A stretch of 58,189 nt of DNA from assembly GCA_037176845.1 (NCBI GenBank), contig JAYKXP010000222.1, positions 1-58,189 of the forward strand. The letters run 5' to 3'. Shown in pieces: positions 23,001-33,700 of the stretch; the stretch's first letter is position 1; every line of letters starts with the position of its first letter. This stretch comes from Paramarasmius palmivorus (Eukaryota > Basidiomycota > Agaricomycetes > Agaricales > Marasmiaceae). Position numbers and translations under genes: made by a program. The notes beneath the pieces were generated by a model. That model was not told the origin of the DNA. It saw only the letters and a program-made list of their open reading frames with translations, and did not search any database.

Positions 23001-23386
23001 CTGGAATCGGCATCACCCTCGAATGGCACAATAGAGCAGCCACTAGGACCCCTGATTAGCTTGACCTTGCCTCTGTATTTTGGAAACTTCTCCAAAAATG
23101 CAGGGAAGAGGCGTGACCAAACGCTCCCTTTGTTACCCTTCGTCTCGACGTATACCGGGAGCCATCCTTTAAGAAAGGATAGCTCCTCCTCAGGCCAATC
23201 CGACTTTCTACCTCGCTTCTTCTTCTCTGCAGCCTCCTCCTCAGGCTGGATGGAAGCTCTGGCCTTGTGACTCCGCTTGACAGCGGTGACGACTGGAGCT
23301 GGCTGATGAGTAGCCTTCTTCTGGGCTTTCTTTGCAGAAGAGGATGGGGAGGAGGTGCTGGTGTTCTTTGTTCGACTTCTACCCAT
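20024..23386 (-). CDS. KDZ-borne accessory protein, long multi-exon gene
   Basis: Minus strand. Exon 1 runs 23386-22149. A 49-nt intron with a GTGCGT donor and CTAAC branch site leads to an exon with AAESWAADISAMTGMHVSIFL. A third exon has KRWVEHDREKVKKATKYFF and a Lys/Gly-rich run. A short Pro/Ser exon follows, then the last exon from about 21470 to 20024. All joins keep frame, giving a protein of about 1,000 residues. The N-terminus is basic (KKKRGRK) followed by a SANT/Myb-like WPEEELSFLKGWLP block. The middle is Ala/Ser-rich and low complexity. The last exon holds an acidic stretch (DDSDEEEDSEG) and a Trp-rich conserved block (WQHILHQFF, WFKEA, WAWWESISPGWRER). I recognise these blocks as recurrent in mushroom genomes but know no biochemical function. 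A DNA-binding helper of transposition is possible. Confidence 0.7.
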
Positions 23387-23609
23387 GGGGAATGGCAGCT
23401 GTGAAGAGGAAGAACGGGCAGAGTAATGGGCAGTGGTGGTCGGAGCTTGACCAGCGCTACGTGAATATGCCCGAAATGGGCCAGTTACAATTCGGCTAGA
23501 GGCATCTATGGTTAGGTTCTTTGTTTTTGAAAAGAGGTAGCATTACTGTATGTTATGATTTTATGATTTTACGAACTTGTTCTACGTAGATAAAAAGCCT
23601 AGCCGCTAA

Positions 23610-25834
23610 TTAAATTCTACGACGTTTACTTGGCCTTTCCTCATCTGAGTCTGAATCATAATCGTAATCATAATCTGTTAGGTCGCTCTCTTCCTCGAGC
23701 ACCTTGCCCTGGTAGTCTCCCCTCTCTAGCTCATACAATTTTGTGTAGAGCCTAACTCCCTTTTTCCACCTACCCGCTCTCTCTGCCTCCCACAGCCTCC
23801 ACTCTTCATCTGCCATAATAAGGTCTTCATCGTTTTTGTAGCCATTGTGAACCCATCGAAAGAGCCCTCCAGCGGTAAACTCGACAATGGAGTACCTCCT
23901 TTCCCCTTCCTCGATCGGCACGTTAGAGTGGGTGATAAGTGCAGAGGGGAACAATATGCTGCAGCCTGGTGGGAACCTGATTTTCAGGCCAACATTCCAG
24001 AGCACCAAATGCCCACCCCTGTCAGGATCAAAGTCACCAATTGCAGTAATACAGCACCAGCCGGGCGCCCAATTACCAAAATCAGTATGGGGAACCGTGA
24101 CTACTGCCGCGGTCTCCTTTGTGCCTGCGGTGTTAAGGCACCGAGCTGCCCAATAGCTTCCTTCAGGGCTAGGGTGCAATGGAAACACCAGGCCTGGCAG
24201 CCTGCCCTTCAGCTCCCTGAAAACACGGCGGCTCTCAGCTGCTAGTCGGTTAGCGTACGTTGCATAAAGCCCTGTAAAAGTGTCATTGCTGAATACAAGG
24301 TAATGGCGTGAAAGCACTTACGACCAGTATGCCCAACAAGCCGACCCAGGTACTGGTTATTCGAAAACGCCCTGATCGCCGCTTGGTTTTTCAGACCCCG
24401 TATGGCTATGTTACCCGGTTGCTTCTGGCCTCCTCCGCTTGATACGCCCAGATTGCGAGCAGCATGTTGGCCCTCGGCCCTTCTGTTTGCCATGTCTGCG
24501 CTGCTGAAGGCGGACTCCTTGTCGTAGTGCTCCAGTGCCTCCATGAGCCCCGCATTGACGCTACCCCAGTCTTTTGCACGAGGAGGGGGCGCTCCAAGCA
24601 CTGTCCATATCCTGTCTAGCTCATCAATTAGGAGCACTGTTACCCTGCCAAGAAACGAGAGTTAGCGAGAAAGAATTCGACGGCGATAAGGTGGGCGCCT
24701 ACTTTCCATCCCAGCAAAAGTCCCTCAGCTTCGATACCGGGGGTAGATCAGCTCGAGACATCTCCTTAGTACCTATCCATCCCGGCTTCGACGCTGGCAT
24801 ACCCATGGCATTGAACCCGCTCAAAACGGCGTGCTGCGATGATTGTGCCACGCTGATAGCATAGGCATCAACCTCTGCCTTCGCATCTCTCGCCCTAGCC
24901 TCCTCTTTTCGTTTGAGGCGAGCAAGCTCGGTCTTGCGTTGGTAGCGCCTTTTCTTGCGCGAAAGCCCTGGCTTTGCTGTCTCATCTGGCCCACCACCTT
25001 CGTTCTGGGGGTCTTCTTTGCCGGCGCAGGAATCGGAAGCCATCGGAGGCGTATCTGTAGTTGGCGCGTGCTTTGAGAGCCCTGGCGAACCCCCCTGAGA
25101 TGAACGCTCTGGCGGTTTAGACACGCTGCTTTTGCGTTTGCGGCTGCTACGTGGCATCGATGACGGGCTATGGTCGCTGGATATGAGCTCGTCAAGCTGC
25201 TCGCGGATATGGGGTACGCTCTGCTCGTCTACCTCCTCGTATTCCAGGTCCAGCAGCTCGTCCGTAAGCTCGCCGCTGTTCTCCATGACGATGCGGCGCT
25301 CATTTTCGGAGCGAAGTTCCCGCTCAATGTTGTAGCCGCGGAATCGAAGAACCCGTATGTCTATTCAACAAAGGGTTAGCAACAGAGCGTGATAGCGGGC
25401 TGAAGCCCAGAAAGACAGAGAGAGAAAAAAACAAAGGCGCCATGAAGGCCATCGCGCTAAAACAGCCAAAGCTAGGCGGTGAGATGAGATAGCTGGATAT
25501 CTTGGTGCAGTCCACCAGGCCGGTCTGTGGATGGACTTTCGCCTGGGGTTTACAGTAGGTATCGCAAGCTAAAGCCCATGCCCACGTAGGCGTCTCGCCC
25601 TAAGACATAGCGCCTGGCTGGATACCTTGGTGCAAACCTCAGGCCGGTCTGTGGATGGACTTACGCCTGGGTTTGCAGTAAGCATCGCGAGCCAATGGCT
25701 ATCAAGGCGCTCGTTTCATTTCTGAAAGATGGAACGCGAAGACATTCGAAAGAGACCGTAATAGGCCTACCTTGCGATGCTAGGTCGTCTTCTTGAGGTT
25801 TGAAAGGATGTGTAGGCATAGTTGTGGCTTGCAT
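23610..25834 (-). CDS. TET/JBP-family 2-oxoglutarate/Fe(II) dioxygenase
   Basis: Minus strand, four exons. Exon 1 starts at ATG 25834 (MQATTMPTHPF) and ends at GTAGGC near 25770. A ~400-nt intron leads to ...DIRVLRFRGYN. Later introns are GTAGGC...TTGGCAG near 24650-24700 and GTAAGT...TTTACAG near 24272-24321. The protein has about 570 residues. A Lys/Arg-rich N-terminal half precedes the double-stranded beta-helix. That carries VPHTDFG (iron ligands His 24087-24089 and Asp 24081-24083), RGGHLVLW, PPGCSILFPS, LITHSNVPI (distal His 23928-23930) and ERRYSIVEF with the Arg expected to bind 2-oxoglutarate. This is the layout of fungal TET/JBP proteins, which oxidise 5-methylcytosine or other modified bases. 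All key residues are present, so activity is plausible. Acidic and basic clusters close the C-terminus. Its promoter is shared with the divergent gene at 26064. Confidence 0.88.
25494..25696. repeat. Direct duplication within the first intron of the TET/JBP gene
   Basis: Units at 25494-25572 and 25619-25696 share GGCCGGTCTGTGGATGGACT and extend over about 78 bp with scattered differences, offset 125 bp. On the minus strand each contains an acceptor-like and a donor-like signal around CCCAGGCG, so the intron could have arisen from, or contain, a duplicated small exon. Confidence 0.75.
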
Positions 25835-26063
25835 ATTGAGAAGGATTCGGATGAGGGGGATTCGGATGGGTGTGGTGAGAAAGAAGGGGTGTGGAAGTCG
25901 CCGTAAAGCTGCGATGACCGCGTCAGAGAGAGAGGTAGCGAAAACGTGACCGCTTGCGGTGCTCACCTTGGGTCGTACATGCCTATTCTCCCTTTGCTCT
26001 TCCACCAACATCTCCCCCATTTCTTCTCTTACTCCTCTGATTTCGTCTGCTACTATTTCCGAT
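25835..26063. promoter_or_regulatory. Bidirectional promoter region
   Basis: Only about 229 bp separate the ATG of the TET/JBP gene (minus) from the proposed ATG 26064 of the next gene (plus). The right half is pyrimidine-rich (CTCCCTTTGCTCTTCC), a common fungal promoter feature. I see no clear TATA box. Confidence 0.45.
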
Positions 26064-26861
26064 ATGGCGCCGCGAACGCGAGAACCGGATTCCGAGGTCT
26101 CCAACGATGAGCAAAGGGCTTCCACTTGCTCGGACTCTAGAGAAACGCCCCAAGATCCTGCACTCGAAGGCGACGCGACCTCTGGCGCAAGTGATAATGA
26201 AGATTCGGCCGCGGAAAATGTCGATGATAAGAGGAACGAAAGGTCTGAACAGGATGGCTCGGCGGATGAGGGTGACGATGAAGGAGAGCAGGATGGCGGA
26301 GAAAGTGAGGCGGAGAGCTCCCAGGAAAGCGATGTAGAGCTTGTTGGATCTAAGAAAGCATATCAGGACGACGGCGAGGTCAAGATGCTTGGATACAGAC
26401 TGAAAGGGTAAGCCTCCTTCGATCCCTTCATATCCGTACGGTATTGACGACGTTCACAGGGAGAATTCGATTAGACACCCCAAAGGATTTCCACGCTATG
26501 CTCGCCGCTACCGATGCCCTAGCAAAAGGGTGTTTTGTGAGGTTTCTTCCGGCTCTGAAGGCATCGCAGAAATAACCAAGGAGCAGTTCAATAAGGTAAG
26601 AGTCGTTCCATGTTGTTAGGGCCGTGTCTAAAACGTGTTTTTTAGCGACTGAAAACATCTAAGGGCCTGCAAGGTCGAAACGACAGGCATCGTGCAGGGT
26701 TGAATGCCTCACTCACCGGCACAACGAACCAGCAGCTCGCTCGCCCTCTTCCATCGCCCGGCGTTCTTTCCAATGCACCTGCCTTGGTCCCCGCACCTGG
26801 ATATGGCCTTGGCATGTATCTTGAGGGCTATGGCTCCGACGCTGAATTCCTGACTGGCTGA
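26064..26861 (+). CDS. KDZ-borne acidic protein with YRLKG motif
   Basis: Exon 1 (26064-26407) encodes an acidic Ser/Glu/Asp-rich segment ending in MLGYRLKG at a GTAAGC donor. After a TTCACAG acceptor two readings are possible. One gives RIRLDTPKDFHAML...GCFVRFLPALK and stops at 26574; it is favoured by similarity to the neighbouring gene. The other uses a second exon ending ...EQFNK and a third exon (from about 26645) to TGA 26861. The YRLKG block followed by a D-P/T-K-(D/E) helix is shared with 27124-27926, so the two are probably duplicates. Function unknown. The acidic N-terminus suggests a disordered tail. Confidence 0.5.
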
Positions 26862-27123
26862 GATTGGGACACGTCGAGTTGAAGCTCGCGATACCATTCG
26901 TTTTGGCCAACGATCTGCTTATTTCGCCATAGGATATTTTTTAGTTCTCGTAGGATTTATCAATAGAAACCCATGCTCACCTATCATCCATGCAAAAGGG
27001 TATATCGCGTTGCAGACAAAAACTGAGATTATCGATTTTGGTAGGCCCACCGACCCCGAGTGCGTCGGGTTCCTAATTCCAACAAACGTAATTTCCCACG
27101 AATCATTCTTTTCCCTTTCCATC

Positions 27124-27926
27124 ATGTCTACAAGGTCCAACGAGACGAATGATGAGGAGATCGAATGCCAAGGGTTTAGGCTGAAAGGGTCAGTCTGCTA
27201 TACTCTTGCAGTTCAGCTTTCTGGCTAAAACTCACCGTAGAGACCATGAGGTTCAGGATCCAAAGGAACTCATGAAATATCTCTTGTGGAGGGTGCGTTG
27301 TTGTTCCTGCCACGGTTTCTATCTAATTTCCTTGTTCTTTCAGACCAAAAGAGGGCATGGTTTGGTCCGTATCGATAAATTGCATCCGGTATCTAAGATC
27401 AGACGACGCAGCCTTGCTTCGGCGGCGGTTCAAGCGAGACGCAAGGGAAACAGCGCGAACTCACCGAGAAAGACCACCGCCCTTATTTCTCAAGCCTCCA
27501 TGAATAGCTATGGCTCAGTGAACTCGGAAATCCAACCCTCGCAGAATCGTCAGCTGTCTCGTGAACCTACGCCGACCCTGTGTACCCAGACCGACGATGG
27601 CTCGCAGCTCAGCCGCCAAAGCAGTGGGGCTGGCTGGGATCGTTATAGTATCTTTAGGCGTATGTCTCAGTATAAGGCGTGTGAAATCTTAACCTCTGGT
27701 TTGATTTCGTTGGCTAACTGCTTCATCTCAGGGGTGCTATATACGGCCGCCACAGAGCTCTTGTGATGACGAGCGCAGCTCAACGGATGATGAAACTAGT
27801 TCCATGGAGGAGAACGACGAGGACGATGAGAACGACAAGGATGACGAGAACGACAAGAAGGGCAACAACGACAAGGATGGCAAGAACGACGACGACGACG
27901 AGAACGAGGACGAGGAGGACGAGTAG
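27124..27926 (+). CDS. KDZ-borne protein with FRLKG motif and Asp/Asn/Lys-rich tail
   Basis: Exon 1 starts at ATG 27124 and ends with GFRLKG at GTCAGT. Exon 2 reads RDHEVQDPKELMKYLLWR. Exon 3 from about 27344 is Ser/Gln/Arg-rich. A last exon after CATCTCAG (27732) encodes a long Asp/Glu/Asn/Lys run up to TAG 27926. The first two exons parallel the gene at 26064. The phase of the last intron does not close perfectly in my reading, so the acidic tail is less certain. The tail's GAC/GAG/AAC triplets also make the opposite strand open as a Leu/Val-rich frame, which I consider a shadow. Confidence 0.45.
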
Positions 27927-28380
27927 TAGCCGAAGCATTGCGGCCTTGAAGTTCAGGTAGGGGAGCATCGTTGCCCATATCAATCGGGGCTCTGCTGCCG
28001 ATGAACTGTACAAGACGCTCCGAATCGATTGATGGGCCTACGCCTGGCCTGTTGACCTTGCATTGGACCATATCATACCTAGAGCATTTACACGATATCT
28101 CGTCTATCTCACCCTCACGCTGCTACATATATTGATCCTGATACCTACACTCTGACCTATTTCTTTCATTTTAATGCCCCCCTTCCCATTGTACACCTCT
28201 GTTTTAGTCTTCACGCATTTGCTTCCAAACCACCCAATCGCCTACCTGACCTTTACGTATAGCGAGACCGCCACATGTAAACATCGCTAAAGAGCGAATA
28301 AACTTGAACACCCACCACGTTCGTTCGTCACAGTCTCCCTCAACTTCAACCCTTTCCCCTGCATTTTTCATTGGATTCCT
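27927..28380. other. Gap before the Ras gene
   Basis: About 450 bp with pyrimidine-rich stretches and the short phrase CACCCACCACGTTCG shortly before the Ras ATG. No gene, repeat or RNA was recognised. It probably contains the 3' region of the preceding gene and the Ras promoter. Confidence 0.35.
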
Positions 28381-29232
28381 ATGGATAGGTGGAGAGTTGC
28401 CATGCTCGGTGATGGTGGTGTTGGAAAAACTGCATTAGCTGTTCAAGTATGTGGTCTGTCTTCATCGTCAGGGTTTTCTGCTTATTTCTTCGAAGTTTAC
28501 CTTGGATGCCTTTCTTGGTGGGTATGATAGGGCTTACTTGTGGATTATCAACTTACGAGGGCTCTTCGCATTGAACAGAAGTGCGTCAAATACCACCATG
28601 TCGCTCGTCTGTCGCCACTCATCGGCGATTGATAGACCTATGATCCTACCATTGAGGACGCTTATCAAAAGCAGCTGCTGGTTGGTCAAAAGATGTGCCG
28701 TGTGGAAGTGATAGATACTGCCGGTCAAGGTGAATATATCGAACCAGGGTCCTCACATAGGTGCTTACCATTCAAACTACAGAGGAATTCGCTACGTTGC
28801 GTGACCAGTGGATTCGGTATGTTCCTCTCATCGTTGTAACCCCATGGCACTACGCTAAAGATCCATCCTCTTGTGTCCAGAGAAGCCCATGCTTGCATCT
28901 TAGTCTATTCGATTGACATGCACTCAAGCTACAGGCGAATGGAAGAATTCCACCAGGCAATAATCTCGAGGAAGGGAGTGGATTCTCCTATATTCCTGGT
29001 AGGGAATAAAAGCGATAAGGCGGAGGACAGAGAGGTGTCAAAAGCGGATGGCGTGAGCCTTGCAGGGCGGTTTGGCTGTAGGTTTGTTGAGGCTTCCGCA
29101 AAGACAGGACAGAATGTGGATGTTCCTTTTAGGTCTTTAGTCGAGGCTCTTAGACAAAGGGCGTGCTACAGTGCCCATGTAGGCTCAACACCACAAGATA
29201 AGACCAGGCGTGGCAGGTGTATTATCGTGTAA
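28381..29232 (+). CDS. Ras-family small GTPase carried inside the KDZ transposon
   Basis: Six exons are inferred: 28381-28446, 28496-28517, a 2-nt micro-exon 28579-28580, 28636-28729, 28783-28816 and 28881-29232; product 189 residues. G1 is GDGGVGKTAL (P-loop). The switch I/effector block is ETYDPTIEDAY, with the Thr that contacts Mg. G3 is DTAGQEEF, with the catalytic Gln. G4 is GNKSDK and G5 is EASAKTG. The C-terminus is basic and ends CIIV, a CAAX box for prenylation, so membrane anchoring is expected. The effector sequence is close to fungal Ras1-type proteins. A functional switch protein within a transposon is odd. Retained introns show it was captured as genomic DNA, not as a cDNA. All key residues are intact, so it is unlikely to be junk. 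Confidence 0.88.
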
Positions 29233-29439
29233 ATGGGCCTGCGTCTACTCCGATTTTGTAACAGGTATCGCGTTTGCCACCATGCCCACTCTACTTATCT
29301 ATTGGTGTAGCCGTAGTCTTGTTTTACTCACTCGAATGAGCACCGGTGTCTATGTAGAAACGAGAGATATACGCTGAGATAACCACCATATGGCTACTAG
29401 CGCCAAAGGCATTGCGAGCGCGTTCTTGTCAAAGGGGAA

Positions 29440-29810
29440 AGTCATTCTCGCGTATCGGGAAAAGAAGCTCATTCTAGCCTACTACAGTAAAGAAACTCAT
29501 TCTAGCCTGCTATAAAAAGAAGCTCATTCTAGCTTACTATAAAAAGAAGCTCATTCTAGCTTACTATAAAAAGAAGCTCATTCTAGCCTACTATAAAAAG
29601 AAGCTCATTCTAGTATACAGGGGAAGACAATTCTCGCTATGCGCGGTGAATTTGAAGCTGCGTCGACAATGAGTAACTCATTCTCGCATAAACAAGAAAC
29701 TCATTCTAGCCTACTGTAAAAAGAAGCTCATTCTAGCCTACTATAAAAAGAAGCTCATTCTAGTCTACTACAAAAAGAAACCCATTCTAGTATACAGGGG
29801 AAGACAATTC
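29440..29810. repeat. 27-bp minisatellite (ATTCTAGC arrays)
   Basis: Two arrays (about 29470-29612 and 29694-29795) are built of a 27-bp unit containing CTCATTCTAGCYTACTATAA. Each array ends in the same junction, TTCTAGTATACAGGGG followed by AAGACAATTCTCGCT and a CGCGGTGAA phrase. The whole array plus junction therefore appears duplicated as a higher-order unit. It lies between the Ras gene and the transposase gene. Confidence 0.88.
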
Positions 29811-29859
29811 TCGCTGCACGCGGTGAATAAGCGCCGGAGCTCGTTGTGACAACGTAACT

Positions 29860-30744
29860 GTTCATGTCACACGTCCGACAGCATCCGACTTGTCGCGAAC
29901 CATCATCAACGAAACCAGTAAGTCAGATTGAACGCAATCTACGCCCATGGAACTGCAGTCTAACGTGGACCTATCTGTTTTTAGGGCAAGGAGATGTCAC
30001 GGGGGCTGTTTTTGCCGCTAACAACAGAAGAGTCAGCATCTCATGGGGCCTAAGGTGTGTGCGCCTGTATGTTGAACTATTTCGGACCTGTTGACATATT
30101 TCTGGACCTCTTTTGTCAGTTCTTAGTCCTCACAGTGGCCTGCTCATTTAGAAGGACCCCAAAGGCCTCACCTGACGCATTGCATGATGCTGATCCCATG
30201 CAGCATCCTCGCTTCCTCCGGCTTCACGAGCTCAGTCGTCTGGAAATATCTTCCCTCTGGTATCTATTTGGCCAATACAGGAGCCAACCCAAATGGCATC
30301 GCGTTCTCAGCGTGGCACGAAGACATGACTGTCGTCAAACGCCGCAACTCCATGGTTTCCACCTTACTCCCTCACCGGCATTGCCTTGATGCCTTTCTAT
30401 GGTATTCGTTTGGCCTCAGATAGCGCCACTTCCGAGGGTTATCCGAGCCAGTACCCCTAATATGCCACAAAAAACACACACTCCCCGGTGCATGCAGCTT
30501 TCGGGTTACTCCAGCTACTTTATTTGCATCTACCGCTCCAAACTTATCCTTCCCTCTGGTATCTATTTGGCAACCGTTCCCTCTGATATCTATTTGGCAG
30601 CTGCGTAGCTCCACCCAAGTAAGTGCCATTTCATCGCCTGTCGTTGTCTGGGGTTCTCAATATATCTTTCTCGCCGTATTTAGCATGTGCAAACCTGTTT
30701 AAAAGCAGGTATCCTGGACCTTTTACACTCAAATCCCCCTTCCC
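29860..30744. promoter_or_regulatory. Upstream region of the KDZ transposase with three repeats of a 22-bp motif
   Basis: No gene was recognised. The core CCCTCTGRTATCTATTTGGC, preceded by TT, occurs near 30251, 30550 and 30577, all on the + strand. The last two lie about 170-195 bp before the transposase ATG. Their repetition and position suggest a regulatory element or transposase-binding site; that is inference. Confidence 0.45.
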
Positions 30745-33700
30745 ATGTCCAAACGCAGTCGCCAGAAGCAGCGTAGCCTCACTCAATATTCTGCAGATGA
30801 CTTCTCGGCGTCATCAGACTCAGATGATGAGCTACCGCGGGATCCCAAGCGCTCCAAGAGCAGCCCTCATAATGCATACGTGTCTTCTGTATCTTCCGAC
30901 CGACGGCGCATCATTAGCAAGCCAATTTCACTGGCAGAACCTACCCCTGTGAAGCGTGCCCAGCAGGCGATTACCGAAGGCGTTGCCTCGATGACAATGC
31001 AGGTTGATACGCATAGCAGTCGCCTTAGCGATGGAGACGGCAGTAGTGAAGGTGATGGCAAGAATAGTGGTGAGGGTGATGATGAGAGCAGCGGTAGCGG
31101 GGAAAGTGATGTCGATAGCGACAGCAATGATGGCAGTAGCAGCGAAGAGAGCAATACCCCGTGGGTTGGTATTGGTCATAATAGCCCAGAGCCTGCCCAG
31201 CCCACCGAGCGTTCTGGTCGGGTACGTCTTCGCAATCTTGTAGCGGAAGGATGCTAACTGGCCCTTTAAGCAACGATACGCGGAAGACTGGATACAGCTC
31301 AGACAGGAATACCTTAACATACTCATGATTGGCGAGGGGCTAGGAAGGAATGACAAAGACTGTTGTCTTCATTGCAATATAATGGGACGAGAGCCAAGGT
31401 TTCGATGCCGAGATTGCTTTTCCATCCAGCTTCTATGCAAGGAATGTATACTAGTGACGCACCGGGATCGTCCCTTGGACATAATCGAGGTGAGATAGCT
31501 CCTTTGTGCATTCTATCAGTAGCTCACTTTATGCTTAGATGTGGAATGGCCTTTACTTCGAAAGGGTATCGCTCGCTAGTTTGGGGTTGATAGTGCAGCT
31601 TGGCCATCTCTCTAACAGCCAATGCTCAGCCCCAAACACCCATGCGCCGCAAAACTTTACTGTTTTGCACACTAATGGGTTCCATCGAGTACGGGTCTAC
31701 TATTGCGAGTGTGGGAGAGCTGGCCAGCTGTCTGATATGAGGCAGCAGCTGCTTACCCACAGATGGTACCCTGCAACGAGTAGGCTGCCTCAAACGTGCT
31801 TCACCTTTCGCCTTTTGGAGCACTTTCATATGATGACGCTGGTTGGAAAGATTACGAGTTACGACTACTATCGGGGCCTGGAGAAGCTGACAAATAACAT
31901 TGGTGGTTTTTCTTTCAAGGTATGGTGACTTTTCAGCTGAGTAGCTCTTATTGACGAAGCTTAGAACCGATACGATTCTTTTCGACGGGCTACCAGGGAG
32001 TGGCGTCACCTCAAGGCTCTCAAGAGAGGCGGTCGTGGTAATGATAGCACCAGGACAGTTGAGCGAACCCAACCTGGCGAGTTGGCGGTGCTCTGTCCAG
32101 CCTGCCCAAGACCAGGGGTTAATTTACCTGCAAACTGGGCGTCTACTGAGCCGGAAAAGAGGTGAGTACTACATAGACGGTACGCTCTATATATTGACCT
32201 CAAAGCCAGCTTCATCTATACCTTATTCCTCGCCGTTGATGCCTGTTTCCGCCTAAAACGGAAGATGGTTTCTAGCGAGGCCACAGATCCTGGACTTGGA
32301 ACTGGTTGGTCCTACATGGTACCTGATGAGCCGTACCGCCGATATCTTCTGTCCACCACGAATGAATCTGAGGTAAGGTGCTTGCTTTTTGAATGCAGCG
32401 TCATCTTTAATACACGTAGATGTCAACATGCTCTGGGTTGGCGGCATTAGACCACGCAAACTCGAGAAATTCTAGGGGTAACTATGCCACGTCTGGTGTC
32501 GGATTAGGTTGCTGTGCTCGACACGAGTTCATACAGCCTACAGCGGTTGGAGATCTTCAGAAAGGTGAACGGTAGGTGCCGGTTTATTGACGGTTGAGAA
32601 TGTACTAAGCCTATTCACAGCTACTGTAATATCGACTGGATACTTTCCTCGACTCTGCAACATCACGACCATCGTCTGAGGACCTGTTTATCTTACGACA
32701 TTTGCTGCCAATACAGCCGGCGCTTCGTTGATCGCCTTAGCAGCATTCCTGAAGAAAATCGACTCAATTCGATCCCCGAGTTTCTATTCGTGATCCCGAA
32801 GCTACATGTTTATGGACATACCACTCGATGCCAGCTATATTACTCCCTTAATTATGCTGTCGGTGTGGGTCGAACTGATGGAGAGGGTGTTGAACGGAAT
32901 TGGGCTGGACAGGGTCCCATCGCCACCAGTACAACGGAGATGGGCCCAGGCTCAAGACACGATACCTTGGACGATCATTGGGGGTACTGGAACTGGGAGA
33001 AGCTTGTGGGGCTTGGTAAGTGTGCAGTTTACGTCATTAGGCCAAACGGAATGACCTGTTAGATAGGTACGCTTCTCCTAAAGAGGCTCAAGCTAGCTCT
33101 CGAATGGAGAGAGCAGCATGAGGCATCATATCGGGCATACGTCATCAACCAGCCCTCAAATATACCGGAATGGAAGCGCATGGTGGAAGAGTTTGAAGAA
33201 GATAGCAGGAAGCCAAATCCATACGAGCTTCCCAAATCAGGTAAGTTTCGGTTTGTTATTGTCCTCAATTCTAACTAACAAGCGGTACAAGGCCTGACCT
33301 TGCAAGAAGCCAGGCTGCAGCTGATACAGGAGGAGCTTGCTAAGACCCCCTTGCTTGCATCAAGCGAGGAAGCTGAGGCGGCAACAGCTAAAGGCCCGGT
33401 GGCCTTTCTCTTACTGGCCTTTGAGGTCGAAGAAAGACAGTGAGTCTTCATTGCTGTCTAATATTGTCAACTAATACATCTTTTGAAGACGCCAGCTAAG
33501 ACAGGATGTTAAGTCGCACAAAAGAGGCAGCAGCATACGGCAGGCAGGGAATATTGTGGACCAACGATTGCGGCTCAAAAGGCTCATTTCGCGGTTTGAA
33601 GCCCAGCAGATTCACTTCATGCCAATCGTCAGCTCTATTCGCATCAACATAGCTTCCCAAAGCAAAGATGTAGCCGACGTCGAAGTTGAAGATTTTCCGA

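Noticed and set aside
22286..23270. Plus-strand frames opposite the KDZ accessory gene
   Set aside because: They oppose a conserved, spliced minus-strand gene with low-complexity Ala/Ser codons; no independent support.
27780..28071. Leu/Val-rich and Ser/Arg-rich minus-strand frames
   Set aside because: They are shadows of the Asp/Asn/Glu codon run on the + strand; repetitive triplets keep all frames open.
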